This document shows positions 1 through 7,498 of a stretch of 9,145 bases of DNA, piece after piece. Below the pieces are notes generated by a model. It was given only the letters and a program-made list of their open reading frames with translations, did not search any database and was not told the origin of the DNA. The translations under genes and the position numbers were made by a program. Source of the DNA: Methylophilales bacterium UBA4017 (GTDB taxonomy: Bacteria > Pseudomonadota > Gammaproteobacteria > Burkholderiales > Methylophilaceae); NCBI GenBank assembly GCA_002384685.1, contig DGAZ01000002.1, positions 2,189-11,333 on the forward strand, given 5' to 3'. Numbering within the stretch: the stretch's first letter is position 1; every line of letters begins with the position of its first letter.

Positions 1-260
1 TGCAACAGAACGATTGCATGTCTATTGTATTCAAAGTTGAAAGTATATTAAGATCATTCCTGCAACCAGAAAAAATAAATTTATCGTCGTTGGGAAATAT
101 AACCCCGCATGTTCATTGGCATATCATTCCGCGATATAAAAATGATAGTCATTATCCATTAAGCATTTGGTCTGAGAAAAAAAGGGAAGGGAAAAGAGAG
201 TTAAGCACAGACGAAGAAAATGAACTGATAAGGCTACTTCGCTATGCGCTAAACCAATAG
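1..260 (+). CDS. HIT-family nucleotide hydrolase/transferase, 3' part only
   Basis: This is the C-terminal part of a histidine-triad protein, a family that hydrolyses or transfers nucleoside phosphates such as AMP conjugates and dinucleoside polyphosphates in the cytoplasm. The frame is open to the left edge (first full codon at base 3), so the gene starts outside the window; the internal ATG at base 18 is unlikely to be the true start because HIT proteins are usually about 110-150 residues and only about 85 are seen here. The triad reads HVHWHIIPR, encoded from base 108, and the middle histidine is the expected nucleophile. The preceding NLSSLGN stretch also matches the family. The stop codon overlaps the 3' end of the convergent ferredoxin gene by 12 bases. 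The exact substrate cannot be told. Confidence 0.88.
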   Translation, partial: QQNDCMSIVFKVESILRSFLQPEKINLSSLGNITPHVHWHIIPRYKNDSHYPLSIWSEKKREGKRELSTDEENELIRLLRYALNQ

Positions 261-557
261 GCGCGTGACAATATTACCTTTTACTAAATGCTGATCAATA
301 ATTTCATCAATATCAGCTTTGTCTATGTATTTATACCAAACAGCCTCTGGATAAATTACAAGCAGCGGTCCATCTTTGCATCTATCTAAACATCCCCCTC
401 TATTAATACGGTTCATGTTGGGGCCATTAAGTCCCATAACCTTAATTTTCTTTTTCATGTACATGAAAATGCTTTCAGCATCAAAATTCATGCAACATTG
501 AGCGCCATCCTCTCTTTGATTTAAGCAGAAAATAACATGATGCTTATAGTAGCTCAT
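249..557 (-). CDS. Thioredoxin-like [2Fe-2S] ferredoxin
   Basis: A soluble protein of 102 residues of the thioredoxin-like [2Fe-2S] ferredoxin family, which includes the small stand-alone ferredoxins and the NuoE C-terminal domain. The four expected cluster cysteines are visible: C11 and C22 (C21 is an alternative) near the N terminus and C56 and C60 in the motif GGCLDRCKDGP, followed by the typical segment LLVIYPEAVWY. An in-frame ATG 18 codons upstream (base 611) is rejected because the family begins at about MSYYKHHVIFC and the longer form would overlap the cytochrome gene by 44 bases. With the start at 557 it lies 10 bases after the cytochrome b561 stop, so the two are probably co-transcribed, and the ferredoxin may exchange electrons with that or another redox protein (inference). 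No strong Shine-Dalgarno is visible. Confidence 0.87.
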   Translation of the reverse strand: MSYYKHHVIFCLNQREDGAQCCMNFDAESIFMYMKKKIKVMGLNGPNMNRINRGGCLDRCKDGPLLVIYPEAVWYKYIDKADIDEIIDQHLVKGNIVTRLLV

Positions 558-567
558 AGCAGTCAAA

Positions 568-1179
568 TTATTTATGGAACCACATTCTTCGTAATGTTCC
601 GTCTTTATCAACTAACGAGTGCTTAATTGCACCAGCAATATGGAAGAAAAGAATCAAAAGAATAAGCTGGCCAAAAATTTCATGGAATTCATAAAATAAC
701 TCTCTTGAAGCTTTATTGTCGATGCCTCCAACAAGCTTGATACCAAACCAATGAATGCCGTACTTGCTTGAAATTGACATGATGATTCCAGCTAATGGGG
801 TTGCGGCCATTAAAAAATATAATCCATGGTGAGCTCCCGTTGCTAATTTCTTCTCCCACGATTTCATGGTGTCTAATAGCGCAGGAGGCTTGTGTGAGAA
901 GCGCCATAATATTCTAAATATAATCAATACAAAAAGAGTTACCCCAATTGATTTATGAAGATTAAAATAAAATGACCGAGGTGAGACTTCCTTAGTTAAT
1001 TCCCATACATATATACCCATATTAAACAGATCAAATGTCGATGATTTTGGCGCATCCTTTGGAACAGAATCCATAAACCAACCAAGAATAAACATAAAAA
1101 TAATACCTAGGCCGATAAGCCAGTGCAATAGAACTGAAATATTGTTATATTGTGTAATGCTATTTCTTACTTTTGCCAT
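568..1179 (-). CDS. Cytochrome b561-type (CybB-like) diheme membrane protein
   Basis: A 203-residue integral membrane cytochrome of the prokaryotic b561 / cytochrome b/b6-domain family, expected to pass electrons across or into the inner membrane, often to or from quinone. Four hydrophobic segments lie at about 16-36, 76-93, 119-138 and 168-186. Candidate heme ligands are H19 (LLHWLIG), H75 (NLHKSIG), H166 (FHEIFG) and H180 (FHIAGA); H117/H118 and H187 are also conserved-type positions. The spacing between the first two ligands (56 residues) is about 24 longer than in E. coli CybB as I recall it, giving a longer periplasmic loop between helices 1 and 2. An AAAGGT Shine-Dalgarno lies about 11 bases before the ATG. 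The ferredoxin gene follows at 10 bases. Its redox partner is unknown. Confidence 0.88.
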   Translation of the reverse strand: MAKVRNSITQYNNISVLLHWLIGLGIIFMFILGWFMDSVPKDAPKSSTFDLFNMGIYVWELTKEVSPRSFYFNLHKSIGVTLFVLIIFRILWRFSHKPPALLDTMKSWEKKLATGAHHGLYFLMAATPLAGIIMSISSKYGIHWFGIKLVGGIDNKASRELFYEFHEIFGQLILLILFFHIAGAIKHSLVDKDGTLRRMWFHK

Positions 1180-1215
1180 AAGTGTTTATTACCTTTTTAA
1201 ATTTATGACGATTTC

Positions 1216-1230
1216 TTTACAACGTGTAAA
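1216..1230. promoter_or_regulatory. Inverted repeat that may form both -35 elements of a divergent promoter
   Basis: TTTACA-ACG-TGTAAA is a perfect 6-base inverted repeat between the divergent cytochrome and hydrolase genes. On the + strand TTTACA (1216-1221) is followed after 17 bases by TAATAC (1239-1244), a weak -10. On the - strand TTTACA (1230-1225) is followed after 17 bases by CATAAA (1207-1202), a better -10. It may therefore serve as two back-to-back -35 boxes, or as an operator for a dimeric regulator. The reading is inference; in AT-rich DNA a chance palindrome of this size is possible. Confidence 0.35.
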
Positions 1231-1264
1231 ATGAAGTTTAATACTTAATGAAGTAAATTAAAAG

Positions 1265-2188
1265 ATGGCAATTATTAAATATTTATGCTCCTTACTTATA
1301 GCATTCCATTCCCTTAGTCTTTCTGCCAAAGAAATAAATTTCATCGAAATTCAACCAGGAATGTTTGTTCATCAGGGCTCACATTTTGATGTTGATATTG
1401 GGTACCAAGGTGATATATGCAACGTAGGTTTTATTATAGGTAATGAAGCTGTTGCTGTTATTGATACTGGGGGAAGTTTAGGTGTAGGTAACAGTATTCT
1501 AAAAGAGATAAAAAAAAGAACCAACCTCCCTATTCGCTACGTCATTAATACACATGTCCACCTGGACCATATTTATGGAAATGCAGCTTTTTTAAAAGAA
1601 AGCCCAGTTTATGTAGGCCATATAGAGCTTCCTAAAGCTATGCGTTTTCGAAAAGATTTTTATGAACAAACTAATTTAAAGTACCTGAATATTACAGCGA
1701 AAGAGTCTATCCAAGTCCCCCCCACCATGCTAATTTCAATTAATGCCCCGCAGGAAATTGATTTAGGAGATCGCATTTTAAAACTAGATGCTTATTCTAT
1801 AGCCCATACCAATACAGACCTTGTCATCCATGACATCCAAACGAATACAGCATGGGTCGGAGATTTAGTTTTTATAGAAAGGACACCGGTTATTGATGGG
1901 AATATTCATGGATTTATTAGTGCTTTAGAAAGCCTTAAAAAACAACAGTACAAAATGATAGTTCCTGGCCACGGAACGCCAACGAAAAATGGCATATTAG
2001 CAATCAATAAAGTAAAAACCTACCTACAAACGATGCGTGATGAAATAAAAGAAGCAATTGATTCAGGATTAGGTCTGCAAGAATCTATTAAAACATTGGG
2101 GCAATCTGAATCAGGAAAATGGGAGTTATTTGACGTACAAAATGCTCGTAACATTAATATAGTTTATCCCATGATGGAATGGGAATAA
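1265..2188 (+). CDS. Secreted metallo-beta-lactamase-fold hydrolase, quinoprotein relay / SoxH-related type
   Basis: A 307-residue exported zinc hydrolase. Residues 1-21 form a signal peptide (basic N end, hydrophobic stretch, cleavage near LSLSA/KE), placing it in the periplasm. The metal-binding residues of the fold are complete: H97, H99, D101 and H102 in THVHLDH, H181 in AHTNTD, D200 in VGDLVF and H236 in PGHG. The N-terminal block NVGFIIGNEAVAVIDTGGS and the overall length match the SoxH-related group named 'quinoprotein relay system zinc metallohydrolase 2', found with PQQ-dependent dehydrogenases in methylotrophs; the assignment is from memory of the family and the substrate is unknown. 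Here no quinoprotein, cytochrome c or transporter gene is adjacent on the same strand. It is divergent from the cytochrome b561/ferredoxin pair. The ribosome binding site is weak. Confidence 0.85.
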   Translation: MAIIKYLCSLLIAFHSLSLSAKEINFIEIQPGMFVHQGSHFDVDIGYQGDICNVGFIIGNEAVAVIDTGGSLGVGNSILKEIKKRTNLPIRYVINTHVHLDHIYGNAAFLKESPVYVGHIELPKAMRFRKDFYEQTNLKYLNITAKESIQVPPTMLISINAPQEIDLGDRILKLDAYSIAHTNTDLVIHDIQTNTAWVGDLVFIERTPVIDGNIHGFISALESLKKQQYKMIVPGHGTPTKNGILAINKVKTYLQTMRDEIKEAIDSGLGLQESIKTLGQSESGKWELFDVQNARNINIVYPMMEWE

Positions 2189-2204
2189 ACCATACACATA
2201 CAAT

Positions 2205-2615
2205 TTATTTCTTTTTCTGAGCACAAATACTATCAAGGCTGAAGCCCGTATTTGGATTAGTAGCCAAATGAAGGAGCCCGCCAGATATAGCTAAGTATTG
2301 CAACACTTGCAATAATAAGGGTTGCCCTGCCAAACTATTTAATAAGTAAATTAATGCCCATACTAGTGCGTATATGGATAGCACATAAGCCGATACTTTG
2401 GTTTTATAACCTAAAATTAAGGCAATTCCTCCTATTAACTGCACCACAATACTAATGGGAGCGAATATACCAGGCACACCACGTGCACCTAGCATATCTT
2501 GATAGATACCATAGCCATTAGGTGTCGTTAAAAGATTATTTAATAAAAGAAGCACTCCTATCAAGAAGATTGAAGCCATCAAAACTCGTGCAATTAATCC
2601 AAAAAAAATTTTCAT
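2205..2615 (-). CDS. DoxX-family membrane protein
   Basis: A 136-residue inner membrane protein with four predicted transmembrane segments at roughly 5-27, 50-68, 73-93 and 100-118. The pattern of an early RVLMASIFLIG helix, a polar loop with a GVPG turn before helix 2, and a GGIALILGYKTK helix end followed by a short loop is that of the DoxX/DoxD family. These proteins are often near redox or thiosulfate-related genes, but the family has no single established function. The start is supported by AAGGA (2625-2629 on the reverse strand) nine bases before the ATG. It converges on the metallo-hydrolase with a gap of only 16 bases and no visible terminator hairpin, and is divergent from the acetyltransferase gene. 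Confidence 0.85.
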   Translation of the reverse strand: MKIFFGLIARVLMASIFLIGVLLLLNNLLTTPNGYGIYQDMLGARGVPGIFAPISIVVQLIGGIALILGYKTKVSAYVLSIYALVWALIYLLNSLAGQPLLLQVLQYLAISGGLLHLATNPNTGFSLDSICAQKKK

Positions 2616-2646
2616 TACGTATTATCCTTAAAATATTATTATCAGC

Positions 2647-2675
2647 ATAATGCCTTTAAATAAAATTGCTCGCAA
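2647..2675 (-). promoter_or_regulatory. Candidate promoter of the DoxX gene
   Basis: On the reverse strand TTGCGA (2675-2670, four of six bases of the -35 consensus) and CATTAT (2652-2647, four of six of the -10) are separated by 17 bases, 31 bases before the DoxX start codon. The AAGGA ribosome binding site lies downstream of it. Prediction from consensus only. Confidence 0.38.
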
Positions 2676-2681
2676 CCTTTT

Positions 2682-3125
2682 ATGATTACAAACGATACAG
2701 AAGTTATATTTAGTCCTTGGGGCAAAGCCCAAAAATCATGCCGCCTAATTAGAGAGACGGTTTTTATTGATGAGCAGAAAGTCCCCCCTTTTCTAGAATG
2801 GGACCATATGGATGAAGCTTCTACCCATATCATTTTAATACACAAAACCAATCATATTGGATGTGCGCGTATTTATTATGAAGAAAATTATATCAGGCTT
2901 GAAAGAATGGCTGTATACAAAGTATATAGACGACAAGGGTTTGGTTCTTTTTTAATAAAACAAATTATCAGCCATATGAAAAAAAATCATATTTACCAGA
3001 TTGTAATATCCGCTCAAGCTACAGCGATTCCATTCTATCTAAAGCATGGCTTTTTACAAAGTGGAGATACCTACATGGATGCGAATATCAAACATCAAAG
3101 AATGACTCTAAATATCTCGGAGTAA
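2682..3125 (+). CDS. GNAT-family N-acetyltransferase (YjcF/ElaA-like)
   Basis: A 147-residue cytoplasmic acyltransferase that should move an acetyl group from acetyl-CoA to an amine of unknown identity. The acetyl-CoA pyrophosphate-binding loop is seen as RRQGFG at 83-88, preceded by the strand RLERMAV (72-78) and followed by a helix. The N-terminal block IRETVFIDEQKVP...EWD..D (23-44) is typical of the YjcF/ElaA-like subgroup. The C-terminal segment IPFYLKHGF is the usual GNAT end, in which the tyrosine commonly acts as general acid. It is divergent from DoxX, with a 66-base gap between the starts, and its 3' end overlaps the convergent mutY gene by 18 bases. The ribosome binding site is poor. 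Nothing in the context reveals the substrate. Confidence 0.87.
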   Translation: MITNDTEVIFSPWGKAQKSCRLIRETVFIDEQKVPPFLEWDHMDEASTHIILIHKTNHIGCARIYYEENYIRLERMAVYKVYRRQGFGSFLIKQIISHMKKNHIYQIVISAQATAIPFYLKHGFLQSGDTYMDANIKHQRMTLNISE

Positions 3126-4139
3126 TCTTTTTACGGGGGTTGGAATGCCTGCATTACTTAGCTCGGCTCTATTCACCCATAAAAAATCCCTTGGTGTATT
3201 TTTATTTATTCTTTCTGTTAGCACAATATAATTAAAATTTATCTGTAATTTATAGTGGCTAAAAATAGCAAGGTGCTGCCCTTGCTTAACAAGATTAAAT
3301 GGAGTCGCACCCCATAAATCTTGGAGCCATTTTTCAATATATGAGAATTCTTGAATCTCTGGTAGAGACCATAGCCCCTCCCACACAGAAGCCTCTCTCC
3401 TTTTTTTTAATAAAATCTGATTGTTTACTTCTACCATAAGTACATTAACTTGCTTTGTAGGAATGGTTTTCTTTGGTTTCTTGGCAGGTATCACCTGACA
3501 CAGGTTTAGTTTAAAACTTTCACATTTCCTCTGTAAAGGGCAGTTCAAGCAATCCGGCTGTCTTCCTTTGCATATCGTAGCCCCTAAATCCATCAATGCT
3601 TGTGTGTATATTTTTATATCCTTAGATGGTAAATTTTCATGGGCTAAATTCCATAAATACTTTTGTGTTTTGGCTTTGCCCGACCATTCCCTAATACCGT
3701 AAAAGCGGCAAAAAACCCGCTTAACATTTGCATCCATAATAGGCTCGATACCTCCAAAAGCAAAAGCACATATAGCTCCTGCTGTGGATTTTCCAATGCC
3801 TGGAAGGTTAATCAATTCATCAACGTTTATAGGAAATTTTGATTGGTAACTATCTACAATAATTTTTGCAGTTTGCAGAATAAATTTAGCTCTTCGATAA
3901 TACCCCAGCCCACTCCAATGCCTCATCACTAAATCCTCGTCGGCAGAAGCAAGCTTATCGACCGTCGGAAACTCTTTAATAAATTTTTTAAAATAAGGGA
4001 TCACAGAGCTTACTTGAGTTTGCTGTAGCATGATTTCTGATATCCATATCCGATAAGGATCTTGCGTTTTCTGCCAAGGCAAATCATGTCTTCCGCTAGA
4101 CTTGTGCCATACGATAATTTTTTCAGCTATATATTGCAT
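3108..4139 (-). CDS. mutY: Adenine DNA glycosylase MutY
   Basis: A 343-residue base-excision repair glycosylase that removes adenine mispaired with 8-oxoguanine. Helix-hairpin-helix LPGIGKSTAGAI lies at 112-123; the catalytic glutamate is E35 in SEIMLQQTQ and the catalytic aspartate D136 in MDANVKRV. The [4Fe-4S] loop has C190, C197, C200 and C206, with the exact C-x6-C-x2-C-x5-C spacing; these are offset by two from E. coli MutY. The Nudix-like C-terminal domain for 8-oxoguanine recognition begins near residue 225 (NQILLKKRR...WEGLWSLPE). I chose the start at 4139, beginning MQYIAEKI, over an ATG 18 codons upstream because it matches the family N terminus and sits 5 bases after the exoD-like stop. 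It is the last gene of the thiC-uppP-exoD-mutY unit and overlaps the acetyltransferase 3' end. Confidence 0.96.
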   Translation of the reverse strand: MQYIAEKIIVWHKSSGRHDLPWQKTQDPYRIWISEIMLQQTQVSSVIPYFKKFIKEFPTVDKLASADEDLVMRHWSGLGYYRRAKFILQTAKIIVDSYQSKFPINVDELINLPGIGKSTAGAICAFAFGGIEPIMDANVKRVFCRFYGIREWSGKAKTQKYLWNLAHENLPSKDIKIYTQALMDLGATICKGRQPDCLNCPLQRKCESFKLNLCQVIPAKKPKKTIPTKQVNVLMVEVNNQILLKKRREASVWEGLWSLPEIQEFSYIEKWLQDLWGATPFNLVKQGQHLAIFSHYKLQINFNYIVLTERINKNTPRDFLWVNRAELSNAGIPTPVKRLLRDI

Positions 4140-4144
4140 AATTC

Positions 4145-4780
4145 TTAAACCATCCCGCTGGTAAAATTTTGTAATCCTTGAAAACCTAGCCAATAGATAC
4201 CGATAAAAAAAACACTAAAGTAAAATATTGAAAAAAATAGCCAAAAAATTGCTACTAAAATAAATAGGCCATCTTTTTCAAATTGGGCTAATGTAGCAAA
4301 TAAAATTCCAAGGCCTGGGAAAAAATTATTAAATGGAAGTATGCCAAAAGGTATGGCCATCAATATGCCCCCTATAATAAAAATACCACCTTCAATTTTT
4401 TGACCTCTTTGGCCCATGACCAGAAATGGCAACCGTGCGCGTGAAATTTTATTAAACCATCTTATGATAATAAGAAAGGTTTTAGCAATCCTATCCCACA
4501 CCTTAAAGCCTAGCTGCATATTAAGTATTTTGGAATGAAGGGCTGGTTGCGAGTAACCTTTCCACATCTGCCACCCGATCATACTGAATGTCATTCCACC
4601 CAAAACGCTAATAGGACCAACTGGAAAGGGTTGCATAAAAGGTAATACAAGAATGAGCGTGATAAGTGAAAATCCAGACCTCTCTAGTTTTCCTAAAATT
4701 TCTTTAATACGGATTGGTTTTTTTTTGGAAGTAAGTGCTACCTCTTCAAGCAAATCAGCAAGATTATTATAGCTTTCCAT
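4145..4780 (-). CDS. ExoD-family exopolysaccharide-associated membrane protein
   Basis: A 211-residue multi-pass inner membrane protein of the ExoD family. Residues 1-33 are a polar, likely cytoplasmic region (LADLLEEV...IKEILGKLERSG), followed by hydrophobic segments around 36-70, 100-110, 130-165 and 168-200. The block MAIPFGILPFNNFFPGLGILFATLAQFEKDGLFIL (spread over about 142-174) with its proline-rich turn and late EKDG is the family signature, and the earlier PFMQPFPVGPISVLGG is a related repeat of it. Rhizobial ExoD affects exopolysaccharide production and alkaline tolerance, but the molecular activity is not established. The ATG lies 6 bases after the uppP stop and has no Shine-Dalgarno, so translation is probably coupled to uppP. 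The pairing with UppP fits an envelope-related role (inference). Confidence 0.84.
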   Translation of the reverse strand: MESYNNLADLLEEVALTSKKKPIRIKEILGKLERSGFSLITLILVLPFMQPFPVGPISVLGGMTFSMIGWQMWKGYSQPALHSKILNMQLGFKVWDRIAKTFLIIIRWFNKISRARLPFLVMGQRGQKIEGGIFIIGGILMAIPFGILPFNNFFPGLGILFATLAQFEKDGLFILVAIFWLFFSIFYFSVFFIGIYWLGFQGLQNFTSGMV

Positions 4781-4786
4781 AACGCA

Positions 4787-5584
4787 CTAATAAAAATAGA
4801 AAAGCGTAATTATTCCCACAATAATTCTATACCAGCCAAATCCAATAAAATTGTTATGCGCCACATACCGAATAAATAGTTTAATAATGAATAAAGCGCT
4901 GATATAAGCTGTCAAAGAACCAATAAAGAAAATTAAGAAGTCATGCTTATCTAATAGATGAAAATTTTTAATAAGGTCATAAAAGCTCGCAGCAATAATA
5001 ATAGGGATAGCTAAGAAAAAAGAAAATTCCGTAGCAGATTTTCTATCTAGCCCGGATAAAACTCCACCCATAATGGTTGAAGCAGATCTGGACACTCCCG
5101 GTATTAATGCAAGGCATTGGGCCATACCAATTAAAAAAGCTTGCTTAAAACTTACGTCAGATTGTTTGGCAACGCTCAAAACGGGCATGCTTTTTTCAAT
5201 GACAATCATAGCTATTCCCCCAACAATAAGTGCTATAGCAACAGTCACAGGGTTAAACAAATAAAGCTTAATTGCCGAGTGAAAAAAAAAGCCTAAAATT
5301 GCTGCTGGGATAAATGCAATGGCAATAGATGCTGCAAATTTCTGAGCTGCAGGATCATGAGGAATGTCAGATATTGTCCGAATTAATTTTTTTCTATACT
5401 CCGTGATCACTGCCATAATTGCCCCAAGCTGAATGAAAATCTCAAACACATCACTGGAGCTATTAGAGAAATTTAGTACGTCGGCTGCAATAATAAGGTG
5501 TCCTGTTGAGCTAACAGGTAAAAACTCAGTTGCTCCCTCTATGACACCTAAAACAAATGCTGCCCATAATAAATATAAATCCAT
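4787..5584 (-). CDS. uppP: Undecaprenyl-diphosphatase UppP (BacA type)
   Basis: A 265-residue polytopic inner membrane phosphatase that converts undecaprenyl diphosphate to the monophosphate lipid carrier used for peptidoglycan, LPS and other surface polymers; the family gives bacitracin tolerance when abundant. Both active-site blocks are intact: the first contains GVIEGATEFLPVSSTGH with E16, E20, S26 and H29, and the second ALIPGVSRSASTIMGG with R166 and neighbouring serines. The length is close to the 273 residues of E. coli UppP. There are about seven to eight hydrophobic segments. It starts 21 bases after the thiC stop and is followed at 6 bases by the exoD-like gene. No clear Shine-Dalgarno is seen, which again suggests read-through transcription from thiC and possible translational coupling. 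Confidence 0.96.
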   Translation of the reverse strand: MDLYLLWAAFVLGVIEGATEFLPVSSTGHLIIAADVLNFSNSSSDVFEIFIQLGAIMAVITEYRKKLIRTISDIPHDPAAQKFAASIAIAFIPAAILGFFFHSAIKLYLFNPVTVAIALIVGGIAMIVIEKSMPVLSVAKQSDVSFKQAFLIGMAQCLALIPGVSRSASTIMGGVLSGLDRKSATEFSFFLAIPIIIAASFYDLIKNFHLLDKHDFLIFFIGSLTAYISALFIIKLFIRYVAHNNFIGFGWYRIIVGIITLFYFY

Positions 5585-5605
5585 AATGAAAGTGTAAGCT
5601 AGTCG

Positions 5606-7498
5606 CTATACTTTTTGATAAACTTCCGAGCCTTTCTTTACGAACTCAATAGACTTTTCTTCCATTCCTTTAGTTAATGCCTCGTCTGCTGAAATACCTT
5701 TTTTAGCAGCGTAATCTCTAACATCCTGAGAAATTTTCATTGAGCAGAAATGAGGCCCGCACATTGAGCAGAAATGTGCTTGCTTAGCGCCCTCTTGCGG
5801 AAGTGTCTCGTCATGAAATTCTTTAGCTTTTTCTGGATCAAGGCCTAGATTAAATTGATCATTCCACCTAAATTCAAATCGTGCTTTCGATAAAGCATTA
5901 TCTCGAATTTGTGCTCCAGGATGGCCCTTACCCAAATCTGCAGCATGTGCCGCAATTTTGTAAGTAATAATACCTACACGGACGTCCTCTTTTTCCGGAA
6001 GACCGAGATGCTCTTTAGGGGTCACATAACACAGCATTGCACAGCCATACCAACCAATCATAGCCGCACCAATGCCGGAAGTGATATGGTCATAGCCAGG
6101 AGCAATATCAGTAGTTAAGGGGCCAAGAGTATAAAAAGGTGCTTCATCGCAATGCTCCAACTGTAAATCCATATTCTCTTTAATCATATGCATCGGGACG
6201 TGTCCTGGCCCTTCAATCATAACCTGCACATCATGTTTCCAAGCGATCTTAGTCAATTCGCCCAATGTTTTTAGTTCGGCAAACTGTGCTTCGTCATTAG
6301 CATCATAAATTGATCCAGGCCTCAAGCCATCACCAAGGCTAAAGCTGACATCATAAGCCTTCATGATTTCACATATATCTTCAAAATGTTCATACAAAAA
6401 TGATTCTTTATGGTGAGCTAAGCACCAACTCGCCATAATCGATCCACCCCGACTTACAATACCGGTCATACGTTTTGCTGTCATTGGAATATAAGCCAGT
6501 CTGACGCCTGCATGAATAGTAAAGTAGTCGACGCCCTGTTCTGCCTGCTCAATTAGGGTGTCTTTAAAAATTTCCCAAGTTAAATTTTCTGCCTTACCAT
6601 TTACTTTCTCTAAAGCCTGATAAATTGGCACCGTACCAATCGGTACAGGGCTATTTCTTATAATCCATTCACGTGTCTCGTGAATATTTTTTCCAGTAGA
6701 AAGGTCCATAACATTATCGGCACCCCACCGGGTCCCCCAAACCATTTTTTCTACTTCCTCACTAATACTTGAACCTAACGCAGAATTACCAATATTGGCA
6801 TTAATTTTTACTAAAAAATTACGTCCAATAATCATTGGCTCAGATTCGGGATGGTTAATATTTGCAGGAATGATTGCTCTACCTTTAGCCACTTCATCCC
6901 TTACAAATTCTGGCGTGATATGGTTTGGAATTTTAGCGCCATGATTTTCTCCCTTATGCTGCTCTTGAATAATATCTGACAAACCCTCTCTTCTTTGATT
7001 CTCTCTGATGGCAATAAATTCCATTTCGGGCGTAATAATGCCTTTTCTAGCATAATACATTTGGGAGACATTTTTCCCTGCCTTAGCTTTCCTTGGTTGT
7101 CTCTGAAGGTTGAAGCGCATCTTTGCTAGCTCAGGGTCATTTTTTCGCTCGTTCCCGTAAGTTGATGAAGGTCCTTCTAAGATTTCGGTATCTTGCCGAT
7201 CCTCAATCCACTTTGTTCTTAGGGCTGGCAAGCCATTCTGAATATTAATATTATGTTGTGGGTCGGTATAAGGGCCTGAGGTGTCATACACTAAAACAGG
7301 TGCATTTTTTTCTGCGCCAAACTCGGATGGCGTATCTGAAATAGAGATTTGCCTAAATGGCACTTGAATATCGGGGGTAGACCCTTGAATGTATACTTTT
7401 TTTGAGTTGGCAAATGATTCTAAAGCGGAAGGGTCGAGATTTGCATCCTCATTAATAAATTCTTTTGCAGTTTTAAGTTGTTTGTCTGTAGTGTTCAT
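5606..7498 (-). CDS. thiC: Phosphomethylpyrimidine synthase ThiC
   Basis: A 630-residue radical-SAM-type enzyme that rearranges 5-aminoimidazole ribotide into hydroxymethylpyrimidine phosphate, the pyrimidine precursor of thiamine. The C-terminal iron-sulfur motif CSMCGPHFC supplies C577, C580 and C585 (C-x2-C-x4-C), the non-classical [4Fe-4S] site of this family; MYYARKGIITPEMEFIAIRE, SRGGSIMASWC, EGPGHVPMHMIKEN and LGPLTTDIAPGYDH are further family blocks. The length equals that of E. coli ThiC (631). I place the start at 7498, because AGGAG sits five bases upstream. An in-frame ATG nine codons earlier (7525) lies inside the riboswitch expression platform and before that binding site. It is the first gene of a four-gene unit and is controlled by the TPP riboswitch upstream. 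Confidence 0.97.
   Translation of the reverse strand: MNTTDKQLKTAKEFINEDANLDPSALESFANSKKVYIQGSTPDIQVPFRQISISDTPSEFGAEKNAPVLVYDTSGPYTDPQHNINIQNGLPALRTKWIEDRQDTEILEGPSSTYGNERKNDPELAKMRFNLQRQPRKAKAGKNVSQMYYARKGIITPEMEFIAIRENQRREGLSDIIQEQHKGENHGAKIPNHITPEFVRDEVAKGRAIIPANINHPESEPMIIGRNFLVKINANIGNSALGSSISEEVEKMVWGTRWGADNVMDLSTGKNIHETREWIIRNSPVPIGTVPIYQALEKVNGKAENLTWEIFKDTLIEQAEQGVDYFTIHAGVRLAYIPMTAKRMTGIVSRGGSIMASWCLAHHKESFLYEHFEDICEIMKAYDVSFSLGDGLRPGSIYDANDEAQFAELKTLGELTKIAWKHDVQVMIEGPGHVPMHMIKENMDLQLEHCDEAPFYTLGPLTTDIAPGYDHITSGIGAAMIGWYGCAMLCYVTPKEHLGLPEKEDVRVGIITYKIAAHAADLGKGHPGAQIRDNALSKARFEFRWNDQFNLGLDPEKAKEFHDETLPQEGAKQAHFCSMCGPHFCSMKISQDVRDYAAKKGISADEALTKGMEEKSIEFVKKGSEVYQKV

Noticed and set aside
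558..611. An 18-residue N-terminal extension of the ferredoxin.
   Set aside because: It would overlap the end of the cytochrome gene and the family starts a few residues before the first cluster cysteine.
1216..1230. The palindrome as an FNR/CRP-type site, given the redox gene beside it.
   Set aside because: It lacks the TTGAT-N4-ATCAA or TGTGA-N6-TCACA pattern; only an unassigned inverted repeat is supported.
4140..4193. An 18-residue N-terminal extension of MutY.
   Set aside because: It would overlap the exoD-like coding region and has no counterpart in known MutY N termini; the family begins at about MQYIAEKI.
5073..6118. Short open frames of 60-70 codons on the + strand opposite uppP and thiC (also others opposite the cytochrome, acetyltransferase and methyltransferase genes).
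   Set aside because: They are antisense to well-conserved genes, have no ribosome binding site and resemble no known protein.
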